Of a stretch of DNA of 15,031 bases, positions 15,017-15,031 are shown piece after piece. Positions within the stretch are counted from its first letter, which is position 1, and each line of letters opens with the position of its first letter. The DNA is from Campylobacterales bacterium (GTDB taxonomy: Bacteria > Campylobacterota > Campylobacteria > Campylobacterales > QNZT01), in contig JALWKJ010000144.1 in assembly GCA_027081495.1 (NCBI GenBank), positions 1-15,031 of the forward strand, written 5' to 3'. The notes under the pieces were generated by a model. The model did not search any database. It saw only the letters and a program-made list of their open reading frames with translations, and was not told where the DNA came from. Both the position numbers and the translations under genes were made by a program.

Positions 15017-15031
15017 TCGGATATACATAAC

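Overview
The window looks like a chromosomal segment of a free-living Campylobacterota (Epsilonproteobacteria) bacterium. The evidence is the low G+C content, short intergenic gaps, AT-rich promoters with clear -10 boxes but poor -35 boxes, and protein relationships. The CmoB protein closely follows the short Campylobacter type, the sensor kinase is ArsS-like, and TamA/TamB are divergent in the way I would expect for this group. No rRNA, tRNA or CRISPR array is visible. The exact genus cannot be read from this sequence.

Layout. 1-1145: the 3' part of an ArsS-type histidine kinase, then a small protein with a worn-down GGDEF-like fold. 1196-1920: a DUF190 (PII-like) gene overlapping crcB, a fluoride channel. 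1923-4094, minus strand: purH (last two steps of IMP synthesis) followed by a hexapeptide-repeat acyltransferase. 4216-5673: a four-helix DUF2231-type membrane protein and a tyrosine-rich lipoprotein. 5685-11746: a probable envelope operon of tamA, tamB and a phospholipase-D-like lipoprotein. It is preceded by a strong -10 box and a large nested inverted repeat in the leader. 11751-12107, minus strand: a small helical protein with a CheZ-like Asp/Gln motif. 12185-13785: a small Cys-rich lipoprotein, cmoB (tRNA wobble uridine modification) and a hotdog-fold thioesterase.

From about 13786 the character changes. The DNA becomes more AT-rich, codon choice shifts, and gene density drops. This stretch holds an AT-rich inverted repeat at the edge of the thioesterase gene, a possible three-way-junction RNA (14056-14127), and a short AbiJ N-terminal-domain (abortive-infection related) gene that appears cut off by a REP/RAYT-like sequence. 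It ends with a gene broken by one in-frame amber codon and a consensus sigma-70 promoter reading out of the window. I read it as a decaying accessory or defence island.

How the genes work together. The coherent unit is tamA-tamB-PLD: outer-membrane barrel, periplasm-spanning lipid conduit, and a lipoprotein of a family that often acts on phosphodiesters. The rest is housekeeping (purH, cmoB), ion defence (crcB), signalling fragments and lineage-specific unknowns. I did not find a convincingly complete new system. The best leads are the nested repeat before tamA, the Y-shaped candidate RNA before the AbiJ fragment, the PLD lipoprotein tied to TAM, and the mini CheZ-like protein.
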